Shown one piece after another: positions 1 through 5,887 of a stretch of DNA of 13,855 bases. The notes under the pieces are model-generated. The model did not search any database, had not been told where the DNA came from, and was given only the letters and a program-made list of their open reading frames with translations. A program made the translations under genes and the position numbers. How positions within the stretch are numbered: position 1 is the first letter of the stretch; each line of letters opens with the position of its first letter. Source of the stretch: Dehalococcoidales bacterium (GTDB lineage: Bacteria > Chloroflexota > Dehalococcoidia > Dehalococcoidales > RBG-16-60-22); contig JAGLTT010000006.1 of assembly GCA_023135135.1 (NCBI GenBank), positions 1 through 13,855 on the forward strand, written 5' to 3'.

Positions 1-35
1 TGGAACTCTGTTATGGTGTTAGATTTTTCTGCCAA
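1..35 (-). CDS. Partial start of probable second ABC permease (DppC-type), cut by window edge
   Basis: Only the first 11 codons lie in the window. Reading the minus strand from a TTG at 35-33 gives M-A-E-K-S-N-T-I-T-E-F with no stop before the edge. An AGGAG Shine-Dalgarno motif lies 10 bases upstream of the TTG, and the frame begins 13 bases after the stop of the DppB-type permease. Dipeptide importers almost always encode the DppC-type permease directly after DppB, so the position predicts this identity. The 11 residues themselves carry no family signature. The alternative is that the frame is fortuitous and the real partner starts further left. Confidence 0.45.
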   Translation of the reverse strand, partial: MAEKSNTITEF

Positions 36-48
36 AGTTTGAAATCTC

Positions 49-1008
49 CTAACCGTATCTTATCCTGGGGTCCAGCCATCCGTAGGATATATCAACAACC
101 AGATTGACAATTAATATAACAACGGCAATGACGAAGGTGATGGCCTGTACCACCACGTAGTCCTGGCCGAAGATGCTGCTGACCATCAGACGACCGACAC
201 CCGGGATAGCAAATATCAACTCGACGAGTACGGAACCGCCGAAGATGATGCCCACGCCGAGGCCCATCAGGGTAATCACCGGAATCAGGCTGTTTTTCAT
301 GGCATGTCTTATTATCACCATACGCTCATTTAAGCCCTTGGACCAGGCGGTACGAATATAGTCCTGCCGGGTAACCTCAAGCATGCTCGACCGCATCTGG
401 CGCGCGTTGGCCGCCAGACCAAAAACTGCCAAACAGAGAACGGGCATAACCAGTTGCCGGGTACTAAGCCAGAAATCATCGAACGGTGAGGTGTAACCCG
501 AGATAGGAAGCCAACCGAGTTTAAGGCCAAAAACGTATATCATCAATATCCCTACAAAAAACACGGGGATACATATGCCAATATAGGTCAGGGGCGTAAT
601 TATTTTATCCAACCATTTGCCGCGCCTTACGGCGGCAGAAAGTCCCGCCAGAACGCCTAAAACGGCACCGATTACTAAAGATAGCAGGCCCAAGTGAGCG
701 GTAACAGGGAAACGCTCCAGCATGAGAGTGCCCACCTTCTCACGGTAAAATATCGAGGTGCCGAAGTCTCCCTGGAAGATGCCGGCCATCCAGTTGGCGT
801 ACTGCACCATAACGGGCTTATCCAGGCCGAAGTCGGCCCGGAGTTTGTCAAGCATCTCCGGGGGCATAGCTTGCAGCTCGGCAGACTGGGCCATGTAAAT
901 TATTAGCGGGTCGCCGGGCAGCAACCGCATGACAAAAAAAACAATCAGGGTTACCAGGATAAGCACGAATACCGCCTGTATCAGCCGGCGGATAATATAT
1001 GTTGTCAT
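49..1008 (-). CDS. ABC transporter permease, peptide/nickel (DppB/OppB) family
   Basis: This is an inner-membrane permease subunit of a peptide/oligopeptide/nickel-type ABC importer, which passes substrate from the binding lipoprotein across the membrane. At 319 residues it is the usual length for the family. The N terminus (M-T-T-Y-I-I-R-R-L) leads into a first membrane helix at about 9-30 and the family motif L-L-P-G-D-P at 29-34. Further hydrophobic helices lie at about 105-125, 138-160, 186-200, 242-265 and 286-308. The cytoplasmic EAA loop that contacts the ATPase is at about 217-245 (Y-I-R-T-A-W-S-K-G-L then N-S-L-I-P). A GAGGT motif 5 bases upstream supports the ATG. It lies about 200 bases downstream of the substrate-binding gene on the same strand, so the two probably share a transcript. 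The substrate cannot be read from the permease: these systems also import sugars, nickel and heme. Confidence 0.93.
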   Translation of the reverse strand: MTTYIIRRLIQAVFVLILVTLIVFFVMRLLPGDPLIIYMAQSAELQAMPPEMLDKLRADFGLDKPVMVQYANWMAGIFQGDFGTSIFYREKVGTLMLERFPVTAHLGLLSLVIGAVLGVLAGLSAAVRRGKWLDKIITPLTYIGICIPVFFVGILMIYVFGLKLGWLPISGYTSPFDDFWLSTRQLVMPVLCLAVFGLAANARQMRSSMLEVTRQDYIRTAWSKGLNERMVIIRHAMKNSLIPVITLMGLGVGIIFGGSVLVELIFAIPGVGRLMVSSIFGQDYVVVQAITFVIAVVILIVNLVVDISYGWLDPRIRYG

Positions 1009-1017
1009 AGTAAACCT

Positions 1018-1103
1018 CGGGCATTATTAAGGAATCTTCTTGGCCTCAGGCATAAAATCATGTTCAGCCCAGACCCCGAAGATTCTCCTAAATAACCCAC
1101 AGT
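1018..1103 (-). pseudogene. Possible decayed 3' end of a second substrate-binding protein gene
   Basis: Between the binding protein and permease genes, the minus strand has a short open frame of about 24 codons ending at a TAA. It includes the stretch R-I-F-G-V-W-A-E-H-D-F-M-P-E-A-K-K-I-P and has no start codon or ribosome site of its own. The position and the aromatic, acidic ending resemble the C terminus of the adjacent binding protein (H-G-I-M-W-F-S-Y-D-D-W-M-E-E-H), so it may be a leftover of a tandem duplicate. The frame is short enough that chance is a real alternative. Confidence 0.2.
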
Positions 1104-1138
1104 CTGGCTAATAATTAGAATTACAGCTTTCTTCTTAC

Positions 1139-1191
1139 GCCGGGTGATTCACCCCAGACCTCATTATCAGGATGGGCACGAACCACCCGGC
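1139..1191. repeat. Inverted repeat between binding-protein and permease genes (mRNA hairpin)
   Basis: On the minus-strand transcript, GCCGGGTGGTTC can pair with GAATCACCCGGC. The stem is 12 base pairs with one G-U, the loop is 29 nt, and it begins about 20 bases after the stop codon of the binding protein gene. No U-run follows it on that strand, so a full intrinsic terminator is unlikely. Hairpins at this place in ABC importer operons often stabilise the upstream message and reduce readthrough, giving excess binding protein over permease. That role is inferred here. Confidence 0.5.
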
Positions 1192-1209
1192 TTTCTCTAT
1201 TTTAACTGT

Positions 1210-2862
1210 TTAGTGCTCTTCCATCCAATCGTCGTACGAAAACCACATGATCCCATGTATCAGCTGGTAGTCGCTGTGAACGTAAGTCTGCATCACCTGC
1301 CCACTTGACGTCCGGTAAAGCGGAACAATCATGGCATCCTCGCCGCCCTGCCGGATGGCTGCCTTGATTTTATCCATCGCCTCATACGCATCCTTGTACT
1401 TGGAGTCCAGCGCCTCCTCGCACAGGGCTATATATTCGGGTGACTTCCAGATATTACCGGTCCGGAAGGTCATCGGGCTGGGACCAAAGTGGATGAATAA
1501 ATCGGTAGTGCTCGGGTTGATGCCGGATGCGGTTAATACCATGTCATCCCAGCCGAAACCGAAGACCGAGCCGAAGTACCGGCCCATGTCGGCAACGTCC
1601 AGTTCAACATCTATGCCCACTTCGCTCAGATAAGCCTTTATAGCGGCGCCCGCATCCATTCCCATCTCCGTGAGCAGCATTGTAGTCTTGAAGCCACCGG
1701 GGTGACCTGCCTCGGCCAGCAGTTCCCTGGCTTTATCCGGATTATACGGTCGCGGGTCGTAACCCTCTACGTAACCCGGCCATATTGATGAAGCCATCTG
1801 GTGAAGCGGTTCGTATTTGCCATAGCCGAGCATCTCGGCCAGAGCCGGGCGGTTGATGGCATACTCGATTGCGGCACGTACTTTCTGGTCGGCGAAAACT
1901 GACTCGGGGTCGCTGGAGTTAAACGCGATTAAATAGAACATGCCGGGTCCCCAGTTAATATCAAGCCCCTTTTCCTCTAAATCGAGCATCATCTGTATCG
2001 CTGATGCGTCCGTCCAGACATCGGCTTCTCCCGCTTCCATCGTCGCCGAGGCTACCATGGTATCCGGGATAAAGCGGACTTCCATAGCATCGAGATACGG
2101 CATGCCTTCCCGCCAGTAGTTGTCGTTCTTCTCATACCTCAAGAAGTCATCACGTTTAAACTCAGCGACTGTGAAGGGGCCTGTCCCAACCGGGTTCATC
2201 CGGGCCCATTCGATACGCTCCTCATCCGTGGCGCCGGCATTTTCAAACGCCGTCGGCGAAATCGACACCATTAACCCGAAATTTTCAATCGACATCCAAC
2301 TAACGACCGTCACGTGCATCACGATAGTATATTCATCGATTACTTCGAGTGACTCGACAAACTGACCGTCCGTTAGCCTGGCCGTATCAATTCCCATCTG
2401 AAAGTTCCACCGGCATGCCTCGGCATTCCAGTCCGTGCCGTCATGGAACTTGACGCCCTTCCTCAGATTCCAGGTGACAGTTTTGTTTACCGGGTCGGTT
2501 TCCCAGGATTCAGCCAGTACCGGTATCATGTTTCCCTTTTCATCCCACTCGGCCAGCCGCTCGAGGACGGGCAGCATAGCTATGCTATCACCCGGGGCAA
2601 ACTCCGGCGGGTAGCCCAGGACTTTGGGGAATTGGCCCCTGACGAATTTCATGGTGCCGCCGTACTGCGGACCGCTGGGTTCAGGTGCTGGTTCCGGTTC
2701 GGGCGCCGGCGCTGGTTCCGGTGAAGGCGCCGGGGCTGGTTCCGGCGAGGGTGCCGGTGTGGGTGCCGGGGTTGGTGCTGGTTCTTCTGGTTCGGCGCAA
2801 CTGCCAATGAATAATGCGCTGATTAAGATAACCGATAGGGCAATAAAAAGAAGCTTTTTCAT
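1210..2862 (-). CDS. ABC transporter substrate-binding lipoprotein, family 5 (peptide/oligopeptide-type)
   Basis: This is an extracytoplasmic solute-binding protein (SBP_bac_5 family) that captures ligand for the adjacent permeases. I place the start at ATG 2862 (550 residues) because it gives a clean lipoprotein signal: M-K-K, a hydrophobic core, then I-G-S-C with the lipid-modified Cys at 22. AAGGAGG also lies 11 bases upstream. An in-frame GTG at 2919 would add 19 charged residues ahead of the signal. Residues 24-65 are a low-complexity spacer of Pro, Glu, Ala, Ser and Thr, which probably holds the domain away from the membrane. The folded domain starts near Y-G-G at 67-69. It carries the family signature around V-T-W-N-L-R-K-G-V-K-F-H-D-G, and the dipeptide-type V-R-A-A-I-E-Y-A-I-N-R motif follows later. 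The ligand is unknown, since family 5 proteins bind peptides, sugars, nickel, heme and other solutes. It is first in the operon, with a promoter at 3029-3056. Confidence 0.93.
   Translation of the reverse strand: MKKLLFIALSVILISALFIGSCAEPEEPAPTPAPTPAPSPEPAPAPSPEPAPAPEPEPAPEPSGPQYGGTMKFVRGQFPKVLGYPPEFAPGDSIAMLPVLERLAEWDEKGNMIPVLAESWETDPVNKTVTWNLRKGVKFHDGTDWNAEACRWNFQMGIDTARLTDGQFVESLEVIDEYTIVMHVTVVSWMSIENFGLMVSISPTAFENAGATDEERIEWARMNPVGTGPFTVAEFKRDDFLRYEKNDNYWREGMPYLDAMEVRFIPDTMVASATMEAGEADVWTDASAIQMMLDLEEKGLDINWGPGMFYLIAFNSSDPESVFADQKVRAAIEYAINRPALAEMLGYGKYEPLHQMASSIWPGYVEGYDPRPYNPDKARELLAEAGHPGGFKTTMLLTEMGMDAGAAIKAYLSEVGIDVELDVADMGRYFGSVFGFGWDDMVLTASGINPSTTDLFIHFGPSPMTFRTGNIWKSPEYIALCEEALDSKYKDAYEAMDKIKAAIRQGGEDAMIVPLYRTSSGQVMQTYVHSDYQLIHGIMWFSYDDWMEEH
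2668..2793 (-). repeat. Repetitive Pro/Glu/Ala-coding spacer in the binding lipoprotein
   Basis: This in-frame low-complexity stretch encodes about 42 residues, including A-P-S-P-E-P-A-P repeated back to back and several P-A-P-T units. At DNA level it appears as GGT/GCC/GGTTCC-rich near-repeats. It lies directly after the lipidated Cys, where such spacers act as tethers in lipoproteins. Copy number is likely to vary between strains by slippage (inference). Confidence 0.8.
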
Positions 2863-3022
2863 TGTTAATTTGACCTCCTTTACGGATTCTCGTTGGCTCT
2901 TTGTAGCCTGCCTACTCACTCATATATCACCCCCTTTTAGTTGAAGACCTCCTAAATATTGCCGTAACCGGGACTGGAACTGGCCTTTAACTCTCATAGT
3001 AATGCAGTTAATCAGTCAGGTG
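2863..3022 (-). promoter_or_regulatory. Leader of the ABC importer operon with three SD-like motifs and a 3-codon ORF
   Basis: Reading toward the binding protein gene, the leader holds AGGAGGTC (2953-2946), AAAGGGGGTGAT (2937-2926) and AAGGAGGTC (2880-2872). The third serves the gene. The second is one base from the ideal anti-SD complement and lies 6 bases before an ATG at 2923-2921, whose frame is ATG AGT GAG TAG and stops after three codons. The first has no start codon at a usable distance. The arrangement could be a leader mini-ORF that tunes translation, or the relic of an older start. Confidence 0.4.
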
Positions 3023-3028
3023 CGTAAT

Positions 3029-3056
3029 TGTATATCCTTTTGCTTTTAGAAGTCAA
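3029..3056 (-). promoter_or_regulatory. Sigma-70-type promoter for the ABC importer operon
   Basis: On the minus strand, TTGACT (3056-3051) and TATACA (3034-3029) are separated by 16 bases. Transcription would begin near 3022, giving a leader of about 160 nt before the ATG at 2862. Both hexamers match the consensus at five positions. Confidence 0.55.
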
Positions 3057-3212
3057 GATTCCAGGCGGCTTTTATGATCTATCTTTCGGCCTTAACAGGG
3101 ACAGAGTCTAATTTCACCTGCTAACGAGGTACTATTCACCATGCAATTCAGCGCACAATTTCAAATGGTGAATAATAAGATGAAATGTGCAATGGGGCCT
3201 CGCCGCCAGATG
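3057..3212. other. Non-coding stretch with overlapping inverted repeats
   Basis: No gene is visible here. TATTCACCAT (3133-3142) is mirrored by ATGGTGAATA (3165-3174), and GCACAATTTCA (3153-3163) is mirrored with one extra base by TGAAATGTGC (3181-3190). The two dyads interlock, so only one hairpin could form at a time. No transposase or tRNA accompanies them. Confidence 0.35.
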
Positions 3213-3455
3213 CTACGCCTTCAATATATCCTTATGCCTGAGGGCGCGCTCCAGGGAGGGCTGCATCTTCATCTCGCGGAACTCGTTGATGGCGAAGTCC
3301 AGGTGCTCAAGGGCTTCTGATTTCTCCTTGGGGTAGTGCTCCAATAGTAACTCGGCTAGCTGGAGCCGGGTAAGGGCCAGCTCAGGCCGGAAAGGCATTC
3401 CCGGCAAAGCATAATTGCGCCCATTATAATCTTGCAGAGGACAGGAATGGTGAGC
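3213..3455 (-). pseudogene. 3' remnant of a TPR-containing regulator or cyclase-like protein
   Basis: About 64 residues (from TTG 3407) read G-M-P-F-R-P-E-L-A-L-T-R-L-Q-L-A-E-L-L-L, followed by E-A-L-E-H-L-D-F-A-I and a closing R-A-L-R-H-K-D-I-L-K-A. This looks like the last tetratricopeptide helices of large ATPase/TPR signalling proteins (LuxR- or adenylate-cyclase-type) in which such a tail follows several hundred residues of other domains. The open frame continues upstream only to a stop at 3456-3458. There is no Shine-Dalgarno motif, and similarity to the TPR pattern fades at about 3405. I therefore read it as a truncated gene end rather than a small functional protein. The family assignment is from recognition of the helix pattern. 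Confidence 0.55.
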
Positions 3456-3559
3456 TTAAAATTAAAAAAATCTCATATTTTACCGAGCACCGTTCACCTG
3501 ACGAACCGAATATGAAGAACCTGATGAAGAAATATCGGGAACAAGCACTTTCTGATTAA
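3374..3559 (+). pseudogene. Possible plus-strand gene-end remnant, family unknown
   Basis: An open plus-strand frame runs to a TAA at 3557-3559. From about 3413 its composition looks like a protein C terminus: N-G-E-L-K-I-K-K-I-S-Y-F-T-E-H-R-S, followed by a Lys-rich amphipathic end (M-K-N-L-M-K-K-Y-R-E-Q-A-L-S-D). The 5' part only reads antisense through the TPR remnant, so the meaningful piece is about 45 codons without a start. I do not recognise the family. It may be the other half of a junction created when two decaying genes were joined near 3400. Confidence 0.25.
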
Positions 3560-3743
3560 TCTTTATGGGTCTTTAGAATCATCAATCCTCAAGTGCCCTT
3601 ACCTGAAGCGCGATGTTGGTAATGGACATGAGGTAGCCTGCTTCAAAGTCTGAAGTAATCCAAGAGATAATAATGATAATTACGGTTTAACAGATATTCC
3701 AAAGGACTAGATATAGCTAAACAGGAAATAAACTTACTTTCAA
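3560..3743. other. Intergenic stretch with a short coding-like scrap
   Basis: There is no convincing gene. The minus strand at 3686-3582 holds a 34-codon frame ending S-D-F-E-A-G-Y-L-M-S-I-T-N-I-A-L-Q-V-R-A and then L-E-D-stop, which has natural-looking composition but no start codon or ribosome site. It may be another gene remnant. The rest is AT-rich. Confidence 0.3.
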
Positions 3744-4415
3744 TCAGCCGATTTCAGGTCGGCTGGGTGGTTCTTTACCGGTAGCATACGCCCTGCCATC
3801 GCGAATATCGATATAACCCATATCAGTCAGCGCGTCCATCAGGACTTCCAGCAAAACGGAATTCAGGGGCGGGGATATTTTATCTCTTTCAAAGTCAGTG
3901 AACCTGTCGAGTATCTCGTCGATTTTAATCCCGGCTTCCTTCTCTACTTTCTCAAGTATGGCAATTTCTCTCCGGTAAAAAGGCTGAGCATAATCGCTGT
4001 CACTTAAATCGACCGGTTCACAGGCGAAATGAGCCAGCGTCCGGTGGTCGCCACACAAGAAGTGACCTCCCCTGGCTTTTCCGGTCCTGGCCTTAGTCCG
4101 CAACGCCTCATCGGGTTTCCCGGCGTCATTTTCCAGCGGCAGAGGGCGGAATCCCACGCCATCGTACCTGGCCATAGCGGGGTCCAGGGCGTCATGGCCA
4201 CGATACAGATACATAACGTTCTCTGAGTATTTGTTACCCAGAAGGAAAACGCCGTGAATAACGGGCATCATGGAAGCAAATAATCCCGGACATATCCTGC
4301 CGGTGAAACTCACCCCGTCATAATGGAACTCATCACCGATTTTATAGTGAAAGTGACAGGGATATTCCTCCACATCAGCTACGAATTCTATAAGCTTGCA
4401 TCTCACTTTGAACAT
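3744..4415 (-). CDS. TIGR04076-like protein with an added C-terminal half
   Basis: This is a 223-residue protein whose first 90 residues match the pattern of the small TIGR04076 family. It has M-F-K-V near the start, C20-H21 leading into K-I-G-D-E-F at 25-30, then I-C-P-G-L-F at 41-46 and a conserved hydrophobic stretch to about 60. The function of that family is unknown; the paired Cys residues (20, 42) suggest metal binding or thiol chemistry. Family members are usually about 80-100 residues. Here a further 110 residues follow, with another Cys pair (121, 132), a charged helix at about 148-180 and an end (about 183-212) that could form a winged-helix-like fold. AAGGTGG lies 6 bases before the ATG. 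It is the last gene of the cupin/reductase/UROD-like unit, 54 bases after the UROD-like stop. No signal peptide is visible, so it is presumably cytoplasmic. Confidence 0.65.
   Translation of the reverse strand: MFKVRCKLIEFVADVEEYPCHFHYKIGDEFHYDGVSFTGRICPGLFASMMPVIHGVFLLGNKYSENVMYLYRGHDALDPAMARYDGVGFRPLPLENDAGKPDEALRTKARTGKARGGHFLCGDHRTLAHFACEPVDLSDSDYAQPFYRREIAILEKVEKEAGIKIDEILDRFTDFERDKISPPLNSVLLEVLMDALTDMGYIDIRDGRAYATGKEPPSRPEIG
3745..3765 (-). terminator. Short hairpin at the 3' end of the TIGR04076-like gene (weak terminator candidate)
   Basis: CAGCCGA (3745-3751) pairs perfectly with TCGGCTG (3759-3765) around a 7-base loop, overlapping the last codons and the stop. The sequence after it on the minus strand (ATTGAAAGTAAGTTTATTT) is only loosely T-rich, so termination would be weak at best. 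It is the only stem seen at the end of this four-gene unit. Confidence 0.3.
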
Positions 4416-4469
4416 ATGCGACCACCTTCAAAACGTATGCTATCTTTCTTTTTCAGCACCCGTTCGGAA

Positions 4470-5810
4470 TTACTTGTACGTACCGTACTCCACGGCGGCT
4501 TCCATGAAGGCCCGGAAATTATCGGGGTTCTTCACTTCCGTCGCGGTAGCGCCACCGGCAAGGGTATATCCGCCGCCGGGGGCGCAGGTCTCGATGAGTT
4601 GGCGGCAACATTCCTTAATTTCTTTGGGCGTACCGGTAACCACCAACGAAGCGGGTACGTTGCCGGAAATGGCGCACGTGTCGCCAATCATCTTCTTGGC
4701 ATTAGCCATATCGGTCTTGTCGAACATCCACGATACCCATCCCCTGGGAAAGTCGCCGATATACTCCAGCCGCTCATTATAATGTCCCTCGGCGAAGAGC
4801 GATACCTGGATACCCTCTTCGATTAGTGCATTAATGTATTTTTTAAGGCTAGGCCAGTAAAATTTCTCGAACTGCTGGCGGGACATAAAAGTATCATCAC
4901 CTCTATGAAGCGGGAAACTCATCGAAAAACCACCGAATTCATTAATCTGGCTTATCGTCCGGGGCACTATCCGGTCGTAAATCACATCGATACATTCCAG
5001 GAGCTGCTCCGGTCGGCGGAACATATCGATGGCGATACCCTGCGTCCCCCTCAGGAAGTCACCGATAACATCGAAGGGTGCGATACCCATGGCGCCGCGA
5101 CCTGCCGGGAAACCGGCTTCCACGGACTCTTTACTAACGACCATGAGCTCTTTTTGCCACTGTTCCATCGCCTCGCCGGCGGCTATTAATTTCTTAAAGG
5201 ACTCTCTTACCTCCGGTCGGGTGAACGGCATAGCCATTACCATCGGCGTGCCCATCAGGCTGCTGAGGGGCGGGAAATACTGCAATCCTTTCGCCGCTCC
5301 CATAGTGCGGGGAGTAAGCACCCTGAATCCGTAGTCGGAAGGGTCTTTCATAAAAGCATCGTATTCATCTTCTTTCATGTAATCGGCTTCGATGAACTGG
5401 AAAGTATTAACATCGTCTCCCAAACCATGTCCCGGCCAGGCGTAGTTTATATAGTCGCAGATATCCATCACCTTTCCGGAAAATACAAACCCCGGGCCCA
5501 TGAACATATCCATGTCCTCGTAAAAGTCTTCCATGAACTTACGATATGCCTTTATCAGGGCTTTGGAATCATACATCACCGTCTTGAAGTTATAACCGGC
5601 ATAGTAGGCCGGATAGTTGCCGGTGGGCAGCGACACGGGCACGCGGTCGGGTACTTCACACCGCGATACCTTCATCTGGCGGGTAACCCTATCTTTGTAG
5701 AATTTTTCCGCCCTCGCGTCACGGAATTTAATTCCGGTTCCGGCAAGGTAATCTTTTTGCCTTTTATCGCGGCGTTCTTCTTTAGTCATTTCAGACCACT
5801 GTTTTTCCAT
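4470..5810 (-). CDS. Uroporphyrinogen decarboxylase-fold protein (UROD/MtaA superfamily), not HemE
   Basis: This 446-residue member of the UROD/corrinoid methyltransferase superfamily (COG0407-type) is probably cytoplasmic. Family marks are R-V-P-V-S near 56-60, the conserved C-terminal strand G-N-V-P-A-S-L-V-V-T-G-T-P at 383-395, and the following helix with E-I-K-E-C-C-R-Q-L-I. It ends with a Gly-rich loop (G-G-G-Y-T-L-A-G-G, 412-420). True uroporphyrinogen decarboxylase is about 350 residues and keeps N-terminal arginines for the tetrapyrrole carboxylates, which I do not see. Zinc-dependent MtaA/MtbA-type methyltransferases carry H-x-C at the position where this protein has E341-G342-H343. 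A long charged N-terminal extension (1-45) is also present. AAGGAG lies 9 bases before the ATG. Expected roles are methyl transfer or decarboxylation of an unknown substrate, but no corrinoid protein is encoded nearby. It follows the Fe-S reductase by 77 bases on the same strand. Confidence 0.8.
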   Translation of the reverse strand: MEKQWSEMTKEERRDKRQKDYLAGTGIKFRDARAEKFYKDRVTRQMKVSRCEVPDRVPVSLPTGNYPAYYAGYNFKTVMYDSKALIKAYRKFMEDFYEDMDMFMGPGFVFSGKVMDICDYINYAWPGHGLGDDVNTFQFIEADYMKEDEYDAFMKDPSDYGFRVLTPRTMGAAKGLQYFPPLSSLMGTPMVMAMPFTRPEVRESFKKLIAAGEAMEQWQKELMVVSKESVEAGFPAGRGAMGIAPFDVIGDFLRGTQGIAIDMFRRPEQLLECIDVIYDRIVPRTISQINEFGGFSMSFPLHRGDDTFMSRQQFEKFYWPSLKKYINALIEEGIQVSLFAEGHYNERLEYIGDFPRGWVSWMFDKTDMANAKKMIGDTCAISGNVPASLVVTGTPKEIKECCRQLIETCAPGGGYTLAGGATATEVKNPDNFRAFMEAAVEYGTYK

Positions 5811-5848
5811 ACAAGTTATCTCCTTTTAACAGTAAAAGATTGTTTTTC

Positions 5849-5877
5849 AGTATACCATAGAGGCAATTTTACACCAA
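5849..5877 (-). promoter_or_regulatory. Possible internal promoter ahead of the UROD-like gene
   Basis: In the 77-base gap after the reductase gene, TATACT (5854-5849) lies 17 bases downstream of TTGGTG (5877-5872) on the minus strand. The -10 is good and the -35 is poor. An A/T-rich inverted repeat, CTTTTA(5823-5828)/TAAAAG(5833-5838), overlaps the edge of the ribosome site. This may allow separate expression of the UROD-like and TIGR04076-like genes. Confidence 0.3.
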
Positions 5878-5887
5878 TCAGGTGATA

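Noticed and set aside
2668..2793. Tandem repetitive DNA that might suggest a CRISPR or minisatellite
   Set aside because: It is in frame and encodes a Pro/Glu/Ala spacer directly after a lipobox Cys. Units are irregular and there are no unique spacers.
3096..3105. The 10-mer CAGGGACAGA also found at 11960-11969, possibly ends of a mobile element
   Set aside because: Only 10 bases are shared, the flanks differ, no target duplication is visible and no transposase lies between. Chance is sufficient.
4323..4826. Plus-strand open frame (167 codons) spanning the UROD-like and TIGR04076-like gene junction
   Set aside because: It runs antisense through two real genes and their spacer, with no signature motif.
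4470..5810. Call as hemE (true uroporphyrinogen decarboxylase)
   Set aside because: It is about 90 residues longer than HemE, the N-terminal substrate-binding arginines are not visible, and no other heme synthesis genes lie nearby.
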